Under the pieces are notes generated by a model. It was not told the DNA's origin. It did no database searches and saw nothing but the letters and a program-made list of their open reading frames with translations. Position numbers and translations under genes: made by a program. This document shows, one piece after another, positions 42,730 to 50,384 of a DNA stretch of 64,000 bases. The stretch's first letter is position 1; each line of letters starts with the position of its first letter. Source of the DNA: Amycolatopsis sp. DSM 110486 (GTDB taxonomy: Bacteria; Actinomycetota; Actinomycetes; Mycobacteriales; Pseudonocardiaceae); contig NZ_CP080519.1 in the NCBI RefSeq assembly GCF_019468465.1, positions 1,999,001-2,063,000 on the forward strand, in the 5' to 3' direction.

Positions 42730-43626
42730 TCATCCCGGCCCGTCGCCGGTGGCTGCGAGCAGTGGAACCACGACGTCGCTGACGGGTGTCGGGATGCCGT
42801 GGTGGCGCCCGCGGCGCAGCACGACCCCGTTGCGGACGTCCCATTCCAGCGGCCGGCCGGCTTCCCGATCAGCCAGAATCGACGTGCCCATGTCCGCCGG
42901 ATAGGCCCGGAACGTATCGATGATTTCCCGGGGCACCTCGTCATCGAGGTCGGCACCCTCGGCCCGGGCCACGGCGAGACACTCCCGCAGGTAGGCGAGC
43001 CCGAGCTCGGCGATATCGGCCCGTGTGAACATGCCGGCCCGCCGGCCGGTGAGGGCCATGAGCCCCGCGAGCGCGTTCTGCATGAGCTTGCGCCAGGCCA
43101 ACGAGCGGAAATCGGCCGCTGCCTCGACGGTGCACAAGCTCCCGGCCAGCGCCTCGGACACCGCACGGCCCGGCTCGGTGTCCGGCACCGTCAAGCGGGC
43201 CTGGGCGCGCAGCCACACCGACCCGTCGGCCCGGGTCTGCGCCGGGAACCACACGACACTGGGCAGCACCCGGCCGAGGCGGGTGTGTTCCGCGACGACA
43301 GTTTCCTGCTCGACCCCGTTCTGGAGAACGCAGACGATCGTGTCCGCTCGGCACAGCGCGGCCAGCCAGGGCGCTGCCGCCTCGACCTGCGTCGCCTTGA
43401 CTGCCAGGAAAACGAGGTCGACCGGGGTCACGTCCTGGGTGACGTCGACCTGGACCGGGCCGGGCACCACGAGGTGACCGGCCGGTGCGTGCAGCTCGAG
43501 CCGGTCTCGAGCGGTGCGGCCGCACAGCCGGGGCGTGCGTCCGACCTGGTGGAGTGCGGCCGCGATGGTCGTCCCGATCGCTCCCGGGCCGACCACAGCG
43601 ACGGTCGAGGTTCCGGACGTCGTCAT
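42730..43626 (-). CDS. Ketopantoate reductase-like protein (PanE/ApbA family)
   Basis: A 298-residue NADP-dependent oxidoreductase of the PanE family. The Rossmann motif VAVVGPGAIGTTIAAAL starts at about 9; LAVKATQVEAAAPWL and VLQNGVEQETVV are the family middle motifs; catalytic Lys is expected in RSLAWRKLMQNALAGLMAL. True PanE reduces 2-dehydropantoate to pantoate for CoA synthesis, but actinobacteria carry several paralogues of other function. ATG 43626 is chosen, with GGGAG 11 bases upstream. It faces away from the carboxylase operon promoter region and ends 38 bp before the first operator, so its transcription would run towards that operon. Confidence 0.82.
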   Translation of the reverse strand: MTTSGTSTVAVVGPGAIGTTIAAALHQVGRTPRLCGRTARDRLELHAPAGHLVVPGPVQVDVTQDVTPVDLVFLAVKATQVEAAAPWLAALCRADTIVCVLQNGVEQETVVAEHTRLGRVLPSVVWFPAQTRADGSVWLRAQARLTVPDTEPGRAVSEALAGSLCTVEAAADFRSLAWRKLMQNALAGLMALTGRRAGMFTRADIAELGLAYLRECLAVARAEGADLDDEVPREIIDTFRAYPADMGTSILADREAGRPLEWDVRNGVVLRRGRHHGIPTPVSDVVVPLLAATGDGPG

Positions 43627-43658
43627 CCTTGGCTGTCTCCCGCTGACCGTGGCCGGCG

Positions 43659-44012
43659 TCAGGCCGACTGCCACAGCTCGATGCGGTTGCCCTCAGGGTC
43701 GGTGACCCAGCCGAAGCGGCCGACGCCGTCCATCTGCTGCGTCTCCTCGGCCACTTCGGTGCCCTTGTCGCGCAGCTGGGCGAGCATGGCGTCGAGATCG
43801 CGGACGCGGAAGTTGAGCATGGCCTGCTGCGACTTCGAGCCGAAGTAGTCGGTGCCGGCCTCGAACGGCGCGAAGACGGTGGGGCCGGGTTGTTGCTGCC
43901 ACACCCCGTTCTCGTCGGCGTCGAGGCCCAGGCAGTCGCGGTACCAGGCGCCCAGGGCCGCCGGGTCCGCAGCGCGGATGAAGTAGCCGCCGATGCCGAG
44001 CACGCGTTCCAT
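43659..44012 (-). CDS. VOC-superfamily (glyoxalase-like) protein
   Basis: A 117-residue single-unit VOC protein with two beta-alpha-beta-beta-beta modules: GIGGYFIRAADPAALGAWYR at the start and LNFRVRDLDAMLAQLRDKGT, ending FGWVTDPEGNRIELWQSA. The C-terminal NRIELW Glu is the usual metal ligand. These proteins dimerise to make a metal site or bind drugs or metabolites. Function unknown. ATG 44012. It precedes the PanE-like gene by 32 bp on the same strand. Confidence 0.85.
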   Translation of the reverse strand: MERVLGIGGYFIRAADPAALGAWYRDCLGLDADENGVWQQQPGPTVFAPFEAGTDYFGSKSQQAMLNFRVRDLDAMLAQLRDKGTEVAEETQQMDGVGRFGWVTDPEGNRIELWQSA

Positions 44013-44059
44013 GGCCGTGATCCTGCCAGCGCGGCGGGCGTTTGTCCGGGACCCGCGAC

Positions 44060-44557
44060 TCAGTCGGTGACGGCGTCGGAGATCCAGTCGGCGACGGGGA
44101 GATCGCGGTCGAGGCACTCGACCGACAGCCGGATCGTCCAGCGCAGCGCTTGGAGCACGAGGCTGTCGACCTCGTTGGGCGCGGCGTTGGCCAACGCGAT
44201 CTCCACCTGCTCGCGCGCGGCGGCGGTGTTGCCGTGCACCTCGGCGAGCAGCGTGCGCACGGCGGTGCGCACGGGTGGGTCGGCCTGGTCGATGGAGACC
44301 TCTTCGCCGTCCTCGTCGAAGACCTGGACCTTCACAGGGGCCGTGCCGCCGTCACCGAGCGTGGACACCATGGCGCTGCACTCGCCGAACAGCAGCAGCA
44401 TGAGCTCCTTCGTCTCCTCCGAGCGCGCCTGCGGCTCGTCGGACGACGGGGTGACCTCTTCGAGCGCCTCGGCGTCCTCGCCGAGGCTGATGGCGACGAG
44501 CGCGCGCTGCGCCTTCTCCACGAGCCGCTGCTCGTCCTCGCTCCGGTCCGGGGTCAC
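44060..44557 (-). CDS. Acidic protein of unknown function
   Basis: A roughly 165-residue, highly acidic, soluble protein. It has a helical N-terminal part (VEKAQRALVAISLGEDAEAL), an EEVTPSSDEPQARSEETKEL linker, a short beta-rich stretch (VKVQVFDEDGEEVSIDQ) and a helical C-terminal part. No signal peptide or TM segment and no recognised family. GTG 44557 is favoured because it starts at TPDRSEDEQRL; GTG 44578 is also in frame. The weak RBS leaves the start uncertain. It lies between the VOC gene and the TetR gene on the same strand, 55 bp after the TetR stop. Confidence 0.65.
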   Translation of the reverse strand: MTPDRSEDEQRLVEKAQRALVAISLGEDAEALEEVTPSSDEPQARSEETKELMLLLFGECSAMVSTLGDGGTAPVKVQVFDEDGEEVSIDQADPPVRTAVRTLLAEVHGNTAAAREQVEIALANAAPNEVDSLVLQALRWTIRLSVECLDRDLPVADWISDAVTD

Positions 44558-44611
44558 GTGCCTATCAAACACCAGCACCGGCTTCCGTGGGGATACCCCG
44601 AATCCGGGTGA

Positions 44612-45202
44612 TCAGCCCGCTGCGGAAAGTGCGCCCAGAGCGAGCCGGCACAGCAGCTCGGACAGCTCTGCGTCACCGAGATGGCGGTTGTACGGCGTCG
44701 AGTTGATCAAGCCGAACACGGCGTGTGCCGCCGAGCGGGCTTCGCGCTCTTCGAGGCCAGGGATCGCGTCGCGGATCGCGCGCACCCACACCTCGACGTA
44801 CTGCCGCTGAAGCGCGCGCACCTGCTTGCGGTCACTGTCGGTGAGATTCGCGAGGTTACGTTCCTGCACGGTGATCAGCGCCGGGTGATCGAGCGCGAAG
44901 CCGACGTGGAAGCGCACCAGCGCTTCGAGGAGCTCGAGCGGCGTGCCGCCCGTCTCGGCGCGGTCGGTGCCGCCTTCGAGCAGGTAGTGGCTGATCGAGT
45001 TCAGCATCTCGCCGAGGATGGCGTCCTTGCTGCGGAAGTGGCGGTAGAGCGCCGGGCCCGAGATGCCGACGGCCGCGCCGATGTCGTCGATCCCGACACC
45101 GTGGAAGCCGTGGTGGGCGAACAGCTCGGCGGCCGCGGCCATGATCTGTTCACGCCTGTTCGCCTTCTCGCCGTTCACGAGTGGGGTGAGGTTCGCCGGC
45201 AT
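44612..45202 (-). CDS. TetR-family regulator of the acyl-CoA carboxylase operon
   Basis: A 196-residue TetR regulator. The HTH covers about 18-62 (EQIMAAAAELFAHHGFHGVG, then ISGPALYRHFRSKDAI), followed by an all-helical ligand domain. An identical perfect operator lies 22 bp upstream of its own ATG (45224-45239) and at 42676-42691 upstream of the carboxylase operon, so it very likely represses itself and that operon and responds to a branched acyl-CoA. This resembles LiuR-type control of leucine degradation, although LiuR itself is MerR family. The two units are separated by three unrelated genes. Confidence 0.9.
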   Translation of the reverse strand: MPANLTPLVNGEKANRREQIMAAAAELFAHHGFHGVGIDDIGAAVGISGPALYRHFRSKDAILGEMLNSISHYLLEGGTDRAETGGTPLELLEALVRFHVGFALDHPALITVQERNLANLTDSDRKQVRALQRQYVEVWVRAIRDAIPGLEEREARSAAHAVFGLINSTPYNRHLGDAELSELLCRLALGALSAAG

Positions 45203-45223
45203 CCGCTCATAGTAGGGCGGCGG

Positions 45224-45239
45224 GTTAGCGACCGCTAAC
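45224..45239. promoter_or_regulatory. TetR operator copy 3, perfect
   Basis: GTTAGCGACCGCTAAC, identical to the site at 42676-42691, lies 22 bp before the TetR start codon. It would mediate autoregulation. Confidence 0.85.
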
Positions 45240-45355
45240 TTCCGGCCCTACTTAGTGCGTGAGCCAAGTGGGGTCACCTGGGATTTCTGGGGTGCCGGGT
45301 GGGGATTCCACCTGGTATTTGTTCTTCTCGTCGAACCGTCACGACTGGAGTGACC

Positions 45356-46165
45356 ATGGCTGAAGCCGCTCGTCCCACCTCACGTACGTTCCTCCGGATG
45401 TGTGCGGCCCTGGGGGTCGCTGTTCTCGCTTCACTCGGCCTGGTGAGCACCGCCAACGCCGCCACCAGCTACGTCGCGCTCGGCGACTCCTACTCCTCCG
45501 GGGTGGGCGCCGGGAGCTACGGCAGCTCGGGCAGCTGCAAACGCAGCGCCAACGCCTACGGCCAACTGTGGGCCAACGCCCACGCCGGCACGTCGTTCAC
45601 CTTCCTCGCGTGCTCGGGCGCGAAGACCGGCGACGTGCTCAACCAGATCAACTCGATGCCCTCGGGCGCCTCCCTGGTCACCCTGACCGTGGGCGGCAAC
45701 GACGCGGGCTTCACCGACGTGATCACCACCTGCACCCTCAACAGCGACTCGACCTGCACCGCCCGGGTCAACACCGCCAAGACCTACGTGCAGAACACCC
45801 TCCCGGGCCTGCTCGACAACGTCTACCGCGCCGTGAAGTCCAAGGCGCCCAACGCGAAGCTCGTGGTGCTGTCCTACCCGCGCTTCTACACCGTGCCGGG
45901 CTCTTGCAGCGTCGGCCTGAGCGACACGAAGCGCTCCGCGATCAACTCCGGCGCGGACACACTGGCCTCGGTGCTGGCTTCCCGCGCCGCGGCCGCGGGT
46001 GCCCAGTTCGTGGACGTGCGCTCGGCTTTCGTGGGGCACAACATCTGCTCGTCGGCCAGCGACTACCTCCACAGCCTCACCTGGCCGGTGGACGAGTCCT
46101 ACCACCCGACGGCGGCTGGACAGCGTGGCGGGTACTACAACCCGTTGACGTCGGCGATCGGCTGA
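45356..46165 (+). CDS. Secreted SGNH/GDSL hydrolase (lipase/esterase)
   Basis: A 269-residue exported hydrolase. The signal peptide (FLRMCAALGVAVLASLGLVS, cleavage after TANA) is followed by block I YVALGDSYSSGVGAG with nucleophile Ser, the oxyanion Gly and Asn of VTLTVGGNDAGF, and the C-terminal Asp/His pair in WPVDESYHPTAAGQ. Six cysteines in the mature part fit three disulphides, as in the Streptomyces extracellular SGNH lipases. ATG 45356 has CTGGAG six bases upstream; the frame is open earlier without support. A terminator follows. Substrate probably acyl esters or phospholipid. Confidence 0.92.
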   Translation: MAEAARPTSRTFLRMCAALGVAVLASLGLVSTANAATSYVALGDSYSSGVGAGSYGSSGSCKRSANAYGQLWANAHAGTSFTFLACSGAKTGDVLNQINSMPSGASLVTLTVGGNDAGFTDVITTCTLNSDSTCTARVNTAKTYVQNTLPGLLDNVYRAVKSKAPNAKLVVLSYPRFYTVPGSCSVGLSDTKRSAINSGADTLASVLASRAAAAGAQFVDVRSAFVGHNICSSASDYLHSLTWPVDESYHPTAAGQRGGYYNPLTSAIG

Positions 46166-46187
46166 TCTGCGGTTTTTGGTGATACAG

Positions 46188-46216
46188 AAGGGGCGTCCCT
46201 TGGTGGGGCGCCCCTT
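46188..46216 (+). terminator. Terminator after the SGNH hydrolase
   Basis: AAGGGGCGTCCC (46188-46199) pairs with GGGGCGCCCCTT (46205-46216), 12 bp with one G-U and a 5-base loop, followed by TCTTGTTG. Confidence 0.85.
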
Positions 46217-46801
46217 TCTTGTTGTGGTTGCTGTGATCGGCTGCGGTCGGAGTCGGGGTGTCCGGTTCACCGGGTTGTGCGTTTTTGCTGTCGGTCTGAT
46301 CAACTGCGTTTCGCGGCTCGCTGAGGATGACCCGACTCACCGGCGCGCGGCTTGTTCGCCTCGGCGGCATCGACCTCGGCTCATCGAGGTGGTGCGTCGC
46401 GGTCCACTAACGAGTGCTGTGAACAACTTGGGCTGGGCACGGCGCACTGTGGACAACTCCGGCTGAGCACGGGGTTTTGTCGCCGGGCGCCGGTAGAATG
46501 GATCATGGGCGGCCCCCTTGGGGAGGGTGGGCTCTGCCGTCGCGCGGGGGTTGTACCGGAGCGATGGGTGGATAGGTGTCTCGCAACGCGAGGATTTCGC
46601 CCAGGCGCGAACGAACCAGCACGACAGCCCCGCCGCGGCCCGAACCTTGCCACCTGCATCGCGGCAGCCGTGCCGAGGCCTGAACCTTGCCGGCTCGGGC
46701 AGACGGCCCCACCCGAGCGCCGGTGTCCTGGCGAGTGAGCATCTGCCGTGGCGCGAGAGGTCCGCACGGCTGGTGCATCGCGGCACGGGTGCGCCGATGT
46801 G
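46217..46801. other. Long non-coding stretch with a decayed element (about 46400-46550)
   Basis: No accepted gene in 585 bp. From 46449 the sequence reads TGTGGACAAC, then TTTTGTCGCC, then GTAGAATGGATCATGGG followed by GC-rich sequence. The order resembles the 5' flank and start of actinobacterial DUF222/13E12-type HNH endonuclease genes, which usually begin after TTGTCCACA-like tracts. The reading frames after the ATG at 46505 give no recognisable protein. A similar stretch is at 52195-52290. I interpret it as a remnant; the identification is from memory of such loci and is not certain. Confidence 0.4.
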
Positions 46802-47308
46802 TCACAGGTAGGAGCCGATCAGGCAGGACCAGGGCGTGCGGTCGTCGGCCCACAGTGCCTCGCCGTCGTGGAGGAGGGCGTGGGCCGTGCGGGCGGTGCC
46901 GGGGACCGGCGGCAGGCCGATGCGGAGGTGCTCGACCACGAAGTCCTGCAGGCGGTCCGCGGCGGCGGCCAGGCGGGAGGCTGCGGGTCCGTCCGGGATC
47001 CCGAAGCCGAAGGAACTGCCGTCCGGGACGGAGCCGGTGACGGTGACCATCGAGTCGCGAAGGTGGGCGGTCCAGGTGAGGCCGGTCAGCCAAGCCTGGT
47101 GTGAAGCGGAGTCGGTGGAGTGGGCGAAGTCGCGCAGAATCGGGTGCAGGTCCAGGGAGACCGGCGGGCCAGTCTCGGCCCCGAGCCCACCGGCGAAGCC
47201 AACCGACCCAACCGGGTCGACTAGTTCAGCCGGACCGTAGGTGATCTCCAAGCGTGAGGTGAAGGCGTCGTCCACCACCCCAGCGTGCCTCGGATCGCCG
47301 CCCCACAC
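46802..47308 (-). CDS. Protein of unknown function downstream of metX
   Basis: A roughly 168-residue soluble protein. GTG 47308 begins five bases after the metX stop, so it is probably the third gene of the metY-metX operon; GTG at position 11-12 codons later (VDDAFTSRLEIT) is an alternative start. Recognisable features are few: LDLHPILRDFAHSTDS, a Gly/Ser stretch TGSVPDGSSFGFGIPDGPAA, and VVEHLRIGLPPVPG. No TM helix, signal peptide or known family was recognised. Codon bias follows its neighbours. No RBS is obvious, so translational coupling to metX is likely if it is expressed. Confidence 0.6.
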   Translation of the reverse strand: MWGGDPRHAGVVDDAFTSRLEITYGPAELVDPVGSVGFAGGLGAETGPPVSLDLHPILRDFAHSTDSASHQAWLTGLTWTAHLRDSMVTVTGSVPDGSSFGFGIPDGPAASRLAAAADRLQDFVVEHLRIGLPPVPGTARTAHALLHDGEALWADDRTPWSCLIGSYL

Positions 47309-47312
47309 CCGG

Positions 47313-48446
47313 TCAACCCAGCAAGGACTTCACCAAAGCCGCGATCTGCCCGGTCTCGATCAAAAACGAATCATGCCCATACGGCGACGAAACCACCGCC
47401 GCCTCACCACCGACGCCCTCCGCGATCTCCACCGACTGGTACAGCGGATAAAGCCGGTCGCTGTCCACGCCGGCGACCACGGTCCGCGCCCGGACCCGGG
47501 ACAGAGCCGAACCCACCCCACCACGGTCACGGCCCACGTCGTGGGTGTTCATGGACTCCGTGAGGACCACGTAAGAGCCCGCGTCGAAGCGGCGCACCAG
47601 CTTGTCGGCGTGGTGGTCCAAATAGGACTCCACGGCGAAGCGGCCGCGGCGAAGCGGGTCCTCCGAACCCTGCGGCCGGCGGTCGAAGCGTTGCGCCAGT
47701 TCGGGTTCGCTGCGGTAGGTCACGTGGGCGATCCGGCGGGCAACGCCGAGACCGGCGTGCGGGCCCTCGCCCGGCGCCAGCGAGTAGTAGTCACCGCCGT
47801 GCCAGCCCGGGTCGGAGCGGATGGCGTGCAGCTGCGGCGCGGCCCAGGCGATCTGCTCGGCCGACGCGCGGGCCGTCGAAGCGAGAACCAGGACGGACGC
47901 CACCCGATCGGGCAAAGTTACCGCCCATTCGAGGGCCCGCATGCCGCCCATCGAGCCGCCGACGACGCCTGCCCAGCGGTCGATGCCGAGCGCGTCGGCG
48001 AGCGCCGCCTCGGTCGCCACCTGGTCCCGCACGGTGACGGCCGGGAAGCGGCTGCCGTAAACCCGACCGTCGGGATCGGGGGACGACGGGCCCGTGGAGC
48101 CCTGGCAGCCGCCGAGCACGTTGGGCGCCACCACGAACAGCGAGTCCGTGTCCAGTGCCTTGCCGGGCCCGACGAGGCCGTCCCACCAGCCCGCGCTGGG
48201 GTGGCCGGGCTCGGCGGGGCCGGCGAGGTGACTGTCGCCGGTCAGGGCGTGCTCGACGAGGACCGCGTTGGAACCGTCGGAATTGAGCGTGCCCCACGTC
48301 TCGTACGCGAGGGTGTAGGACGGCAGCGACCCACCTGCCTCCAGCGACAGCGCGCCGGGACCGGTGAACCACTGCCGCCTGCCGGGTGGGTCCCCTGCCC
48401 GCCACGCACCGGTGACGGGCAGGGGACGCGCACCGGAATCCGTCAC
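47313..48446 (-). CDS. metX: Homoserine O-acetyltransferase
   Basis: A 377-residue alpha/beta hydrolase-fold enzyme that acetylates L-homoserine with acetyl-CoA, giving O-acetylhomoserine for direct sulphydrylation. Its landmarks are YTLAYETWGTLN, HALTGDSHLAG, nucleophile VGGSMGGMRALEW, and the C-terminal acid and base segments (VVAGVDSDRLYPL and SPYGHDSFLIE). Translation starts at GTG 48446, overlapping the metY stop as GTGA, so it is coupled to metY. The pair performs O-acetylhomoserine synthesis and conversion to homocysteine. Confidence 0.94.
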   Translation of the reverse strand: MTDSGARPLPVTGAWRAGDPPGRRQWFTGPGALSLEAGGSLPSYTLAYETWGTLNSDGSNAVLVEHALTGDSHLAGPAEPGHPSAGWWDGLVGPGKALDTDSLFVVAPNVLGGCQGSTGPSSPDPDGRVYGSRFPAVTVRDQVATEAALADALGIDRWAGVVGGSMGGMRALEWAVTLPDRVASVLVLASTARASAEQIAWAAPQLHAIRSDPGWHGGDYYSLAPGEGPHAGLGVARRIAHVTYRSEPELAQRFDRRPQGSEDPLRRGRFAVESYLDHHADKLVRRFDAGSYVVLTESMNTHDVGRDRGGVGSALSRVRARTVVAGVDSDRLYPLYQSVEIAEGVGGEAAVVSSPYGHDSFLIETGQIAALVKSLLG

Positions 48447-49750
48447 AGTTCCGCCTTGGCGGCGCGGAAGCCCGCCTCGAGGTCGGCCTTGAGGTCCTCG
48501 ATGCCCTCGAGCCCCACGGCGAGCCGCACCAGGCCCGGCGTGACGCCGCTCGTGAGCTGCTCCTCGGGGTTGAGCTGGCTGTGCGTGGTCGACGCCGGGT
48601 GCACGATCAGGCTGCGCACGTCGCCGATGTTCACCAGTTGGCTGTGCAGCTCCGTGCCGTCCACGAACTTGCGGCCGGCCTCGACGCCGCCGCGCAGGTC
48701 GAACGACAGCACCGCGCCCGCGCCGCGCGGCAGGTACTTCTGCGCGGCCGCGTAGAACTTGCTCGACGGGAGACCGGCGTAGTACACGGTCTCGACCTCG
48801 TCGCGCTGCTCCAGCCACTCCGCAAGCGCTTGCGCGTTCGCGACGTGGCGCTCGAGCCGCAGCGACAGCGTCTCGATGCCCTGCAGGATCAGGAAGCTGT
48901 TGAGCGGCGAGATGGCCGCGCCGGTGTCACGCAGGATCTGCACGCGCGCCTTCGCCGCGTACGCGCCGGGGCCGAGAGCTTCCCAGTACTTGAGACCGTG
49001 GTAGCTCGGATCGGGCTCGGAGAAGCCCGGGAAGCGCGACGGGTCCTTGCCGAAGTCGAACGTGCCGCCATCCACGAGCACGCCCGCCACCGTGGTGCCG
49101 TGGCCGCCGAGGTACTTCGTGGCCGAGTGCACGACGACGTCGGCGCCGTGCTCGATCGGGCGCAGCAGAAACGGCGTGGGCACGGTGTTGTCGACGATCA
49201 GCGGTACGCCGGACTCGTGGGCGACGTCGGCGACAGTGCGGATGTCGAGCACGTTGCTGCCCGGGTTGGCCAACGTCTCGGCGAAGAACGCCTTCGTGTT
49301 GGGCCGCACGGCCGCGCGCCACTGCTCGGGGTCGTCCTGGTCGTCGACGAACGTGACCTCGATGCCGAGCTTCGGCAGCGTGTAGTGGAACAGGTTGTAG
49401 GTGCCGCCATACAGCGACGGGCTGGACACGAAGTGGTCGCCCGCGCCGGCCAGCGTGAGGATCGCCGCGGTGGTGGCCGCCGAGCCGGAGGCGAACGCGA
49501 GCGCCGCGACGCCGCCTTCGAGAGCGGCCAGGCGCTGCTCCAGCACGTCCTGCGTCGGGTTCATGATGCGCGTGTAGATGTTGCCGGGCTCGGCCAGGCT
49601 GAACAGGTCTGCACCGTGCTGCGTGTCGCGGAAGACGTACGACGTGGTCTGGTAGATCGGCGTCGCGCGGGCGCCGGTCGCTGGGTCCGGTGCCGCGCCG
49701 GCGTGGATCTGCTTGGTCTCGAAGGACCAGGCCGAGGTGTCTTCCGGCAT
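48443..49750 (-). CDS. metY: O-acetylhomoserine sulphydrylase / aminocarboxypropyltransferase
   Basis: A 435-residue PLP enzyme of the Cys/Met metabolism family that makes homocysteine from O-acetylhomoserine and sulphide. Motifs include TPIYQTTSYVFRDTQHGADL, YTRIMNPTQDVLEQRLAALE and the Schiff-base Lys near 212 in HSATKYLGGHGTTVAG. RBS AAGGAG precedes ATG 49750. First gene of a leftward operon with metX and the 46802-47308 gene. No S-adenosylmethionine riboswitch was recognised in the 171-bp leader, though a short hairpin is present. Confidence 0.95.
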   Translation of the reverse strand: MPEDTSAWSFETKQIHAGAAPDPATGARATPIYQTTSYVFRDTQHGADLFSLAEPGNIYTRIMNPTQDVLEQRLAALEGGVAALAFASGSAATTAAILTLAGAGDHFVSSPSLYGGTYNLFHYTLPKLGIEVTFVDDQDDPEQWRAAVRPNTKAFFAETLANPGSNVLDIRTVADVAHESGVPLIVDNTVPTPFLLRPIEHGADVVVHSATKYLGGHGTTVAGVLVDGGTFDFGKDPSRFPGFSEPDPSYHGLKYWEALGPGAYAAKARVQILRDTGAAISPLNSFLILQGIETLSLRLERHVANAQALAEWLEQRDEVETVYYAGLPSSKFYAAAQKYLPRGAGAVLSFDLRGGVEAGRKFVDGTELHSQLVNIGDVRSLIVHPASTTHSQLNPEEQLTSGVTPGLVRLAVGLEGIEDLKADLEAGFRAAKAEL

Positions 49751-49823
49751 CAGTTTCTCCTTGCGGCTCAAAGGGATCGGCTCCTCGGACGAAGCTAGCT
49801 CCCCTGAACGGCCCACCCAAGGG

Positions 49824-49840
49824 CTCCCACGGGCTGGGAG
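49824..49840 (-). promoter_or_regulatory. Small hairpin in the metY leader
   Basis: CTCCCA (49824-49829) pairs with TGGGAG (49835-49840) with a 5-base CGGGC loop, located 74-90 bp upstream of the metY ATG. It could be part of a leader structure, but no conserved riboswitch core was found, so the role is open. Confidence 0.25.
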
Positions 49841-49921
49841 TACTCCGTCAACCTACCGTGCAAGTCGATCACCCGAGCGGGTGCCCGCGCGCGCCCGTTC
49901 GGGTGACCGTCCATAACGGAC

Positions 49922-50308
49922 TCAGTCACGCTGTTGCAGCGCGAACCGGTTGCCCTCGGAGTCGGTGAACATCGCCCACCAGCCCCACGGCTGCCGCTGG
50001 GGCTTCGCGGGGAAATCCACGCCTCGCTCCGACAGCTCTTGGCAGGTATTCACGATGTCGTCGGCGTGGAAGAAGACGTTCGACGTCGGCAGCTCGTCGC
50101 GGCCCTCGAAGTGCCGCCGGTCCTCCGGCGCCGCGCTCAGCACCAGGATCGTGCCGTCGGGCGCGGTGACCTCGACCCAGCGGTTGCCCTGGTCGTCGTA
50201 GGGCACGTCGGTGGTCACGGTGAACCCGACGGTGTCCGCCCAGAACGCCTTCGCCCGCGCCTGGTCCTCGACGCCGACGACGACCTTGCCCACACCCACG
50301 ATGGCCAT
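49922..50308 (-). CDS. VOC-superfamily protein
   Basis: A 128-residue glyoxalase/bleomycin-resistance-fold protein. It opens AIVGVGKVVVGVEDQARAKA, has VEVTAPDGTILVLSAAP in the middle, and ends GWWAMFTDSEGNRFALQQRD, where NRFALQ is the usual terminal strand and the Glu metal ligand is replaced by Gln. A metal-independent binding role is therefore possible. ATG 50308 is preferred because GGAG lies nine bases upstream; ATG 50314 is adjacent. It precedes metY by 171 bp on the same strand but probably has its own promoter. Confidence 0.85.
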   Translation of the reverse strand: MAIVGVGKVVVGVEDQARAKAFWADTVGFTVTTDVPYDDQGNRWVEVTAPDGTILVLSAAPEDRRHFEGRDELPTSNVFFHADDIVNTCQELSERGVDFPAKPQRQPWGWWAMFTDSEGNRFALQQRD

Positions 50309-50384
50309 CGTCATCCTCTCCGGCGGCTGCCCGGTTCCGTCGAAGGCTACCCGCGCCGAGCGCCGCGAACGCGTCTCGGCGAGG

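Noticed and set aside
49751..49921. SAM riboswitch upstream of metY
   Set aside because: I looked for SAM-I, SAM-II and SAM-IV cores in the leader. Only one short 6-bp hairpin is present and no conserved core sequence could be matched.
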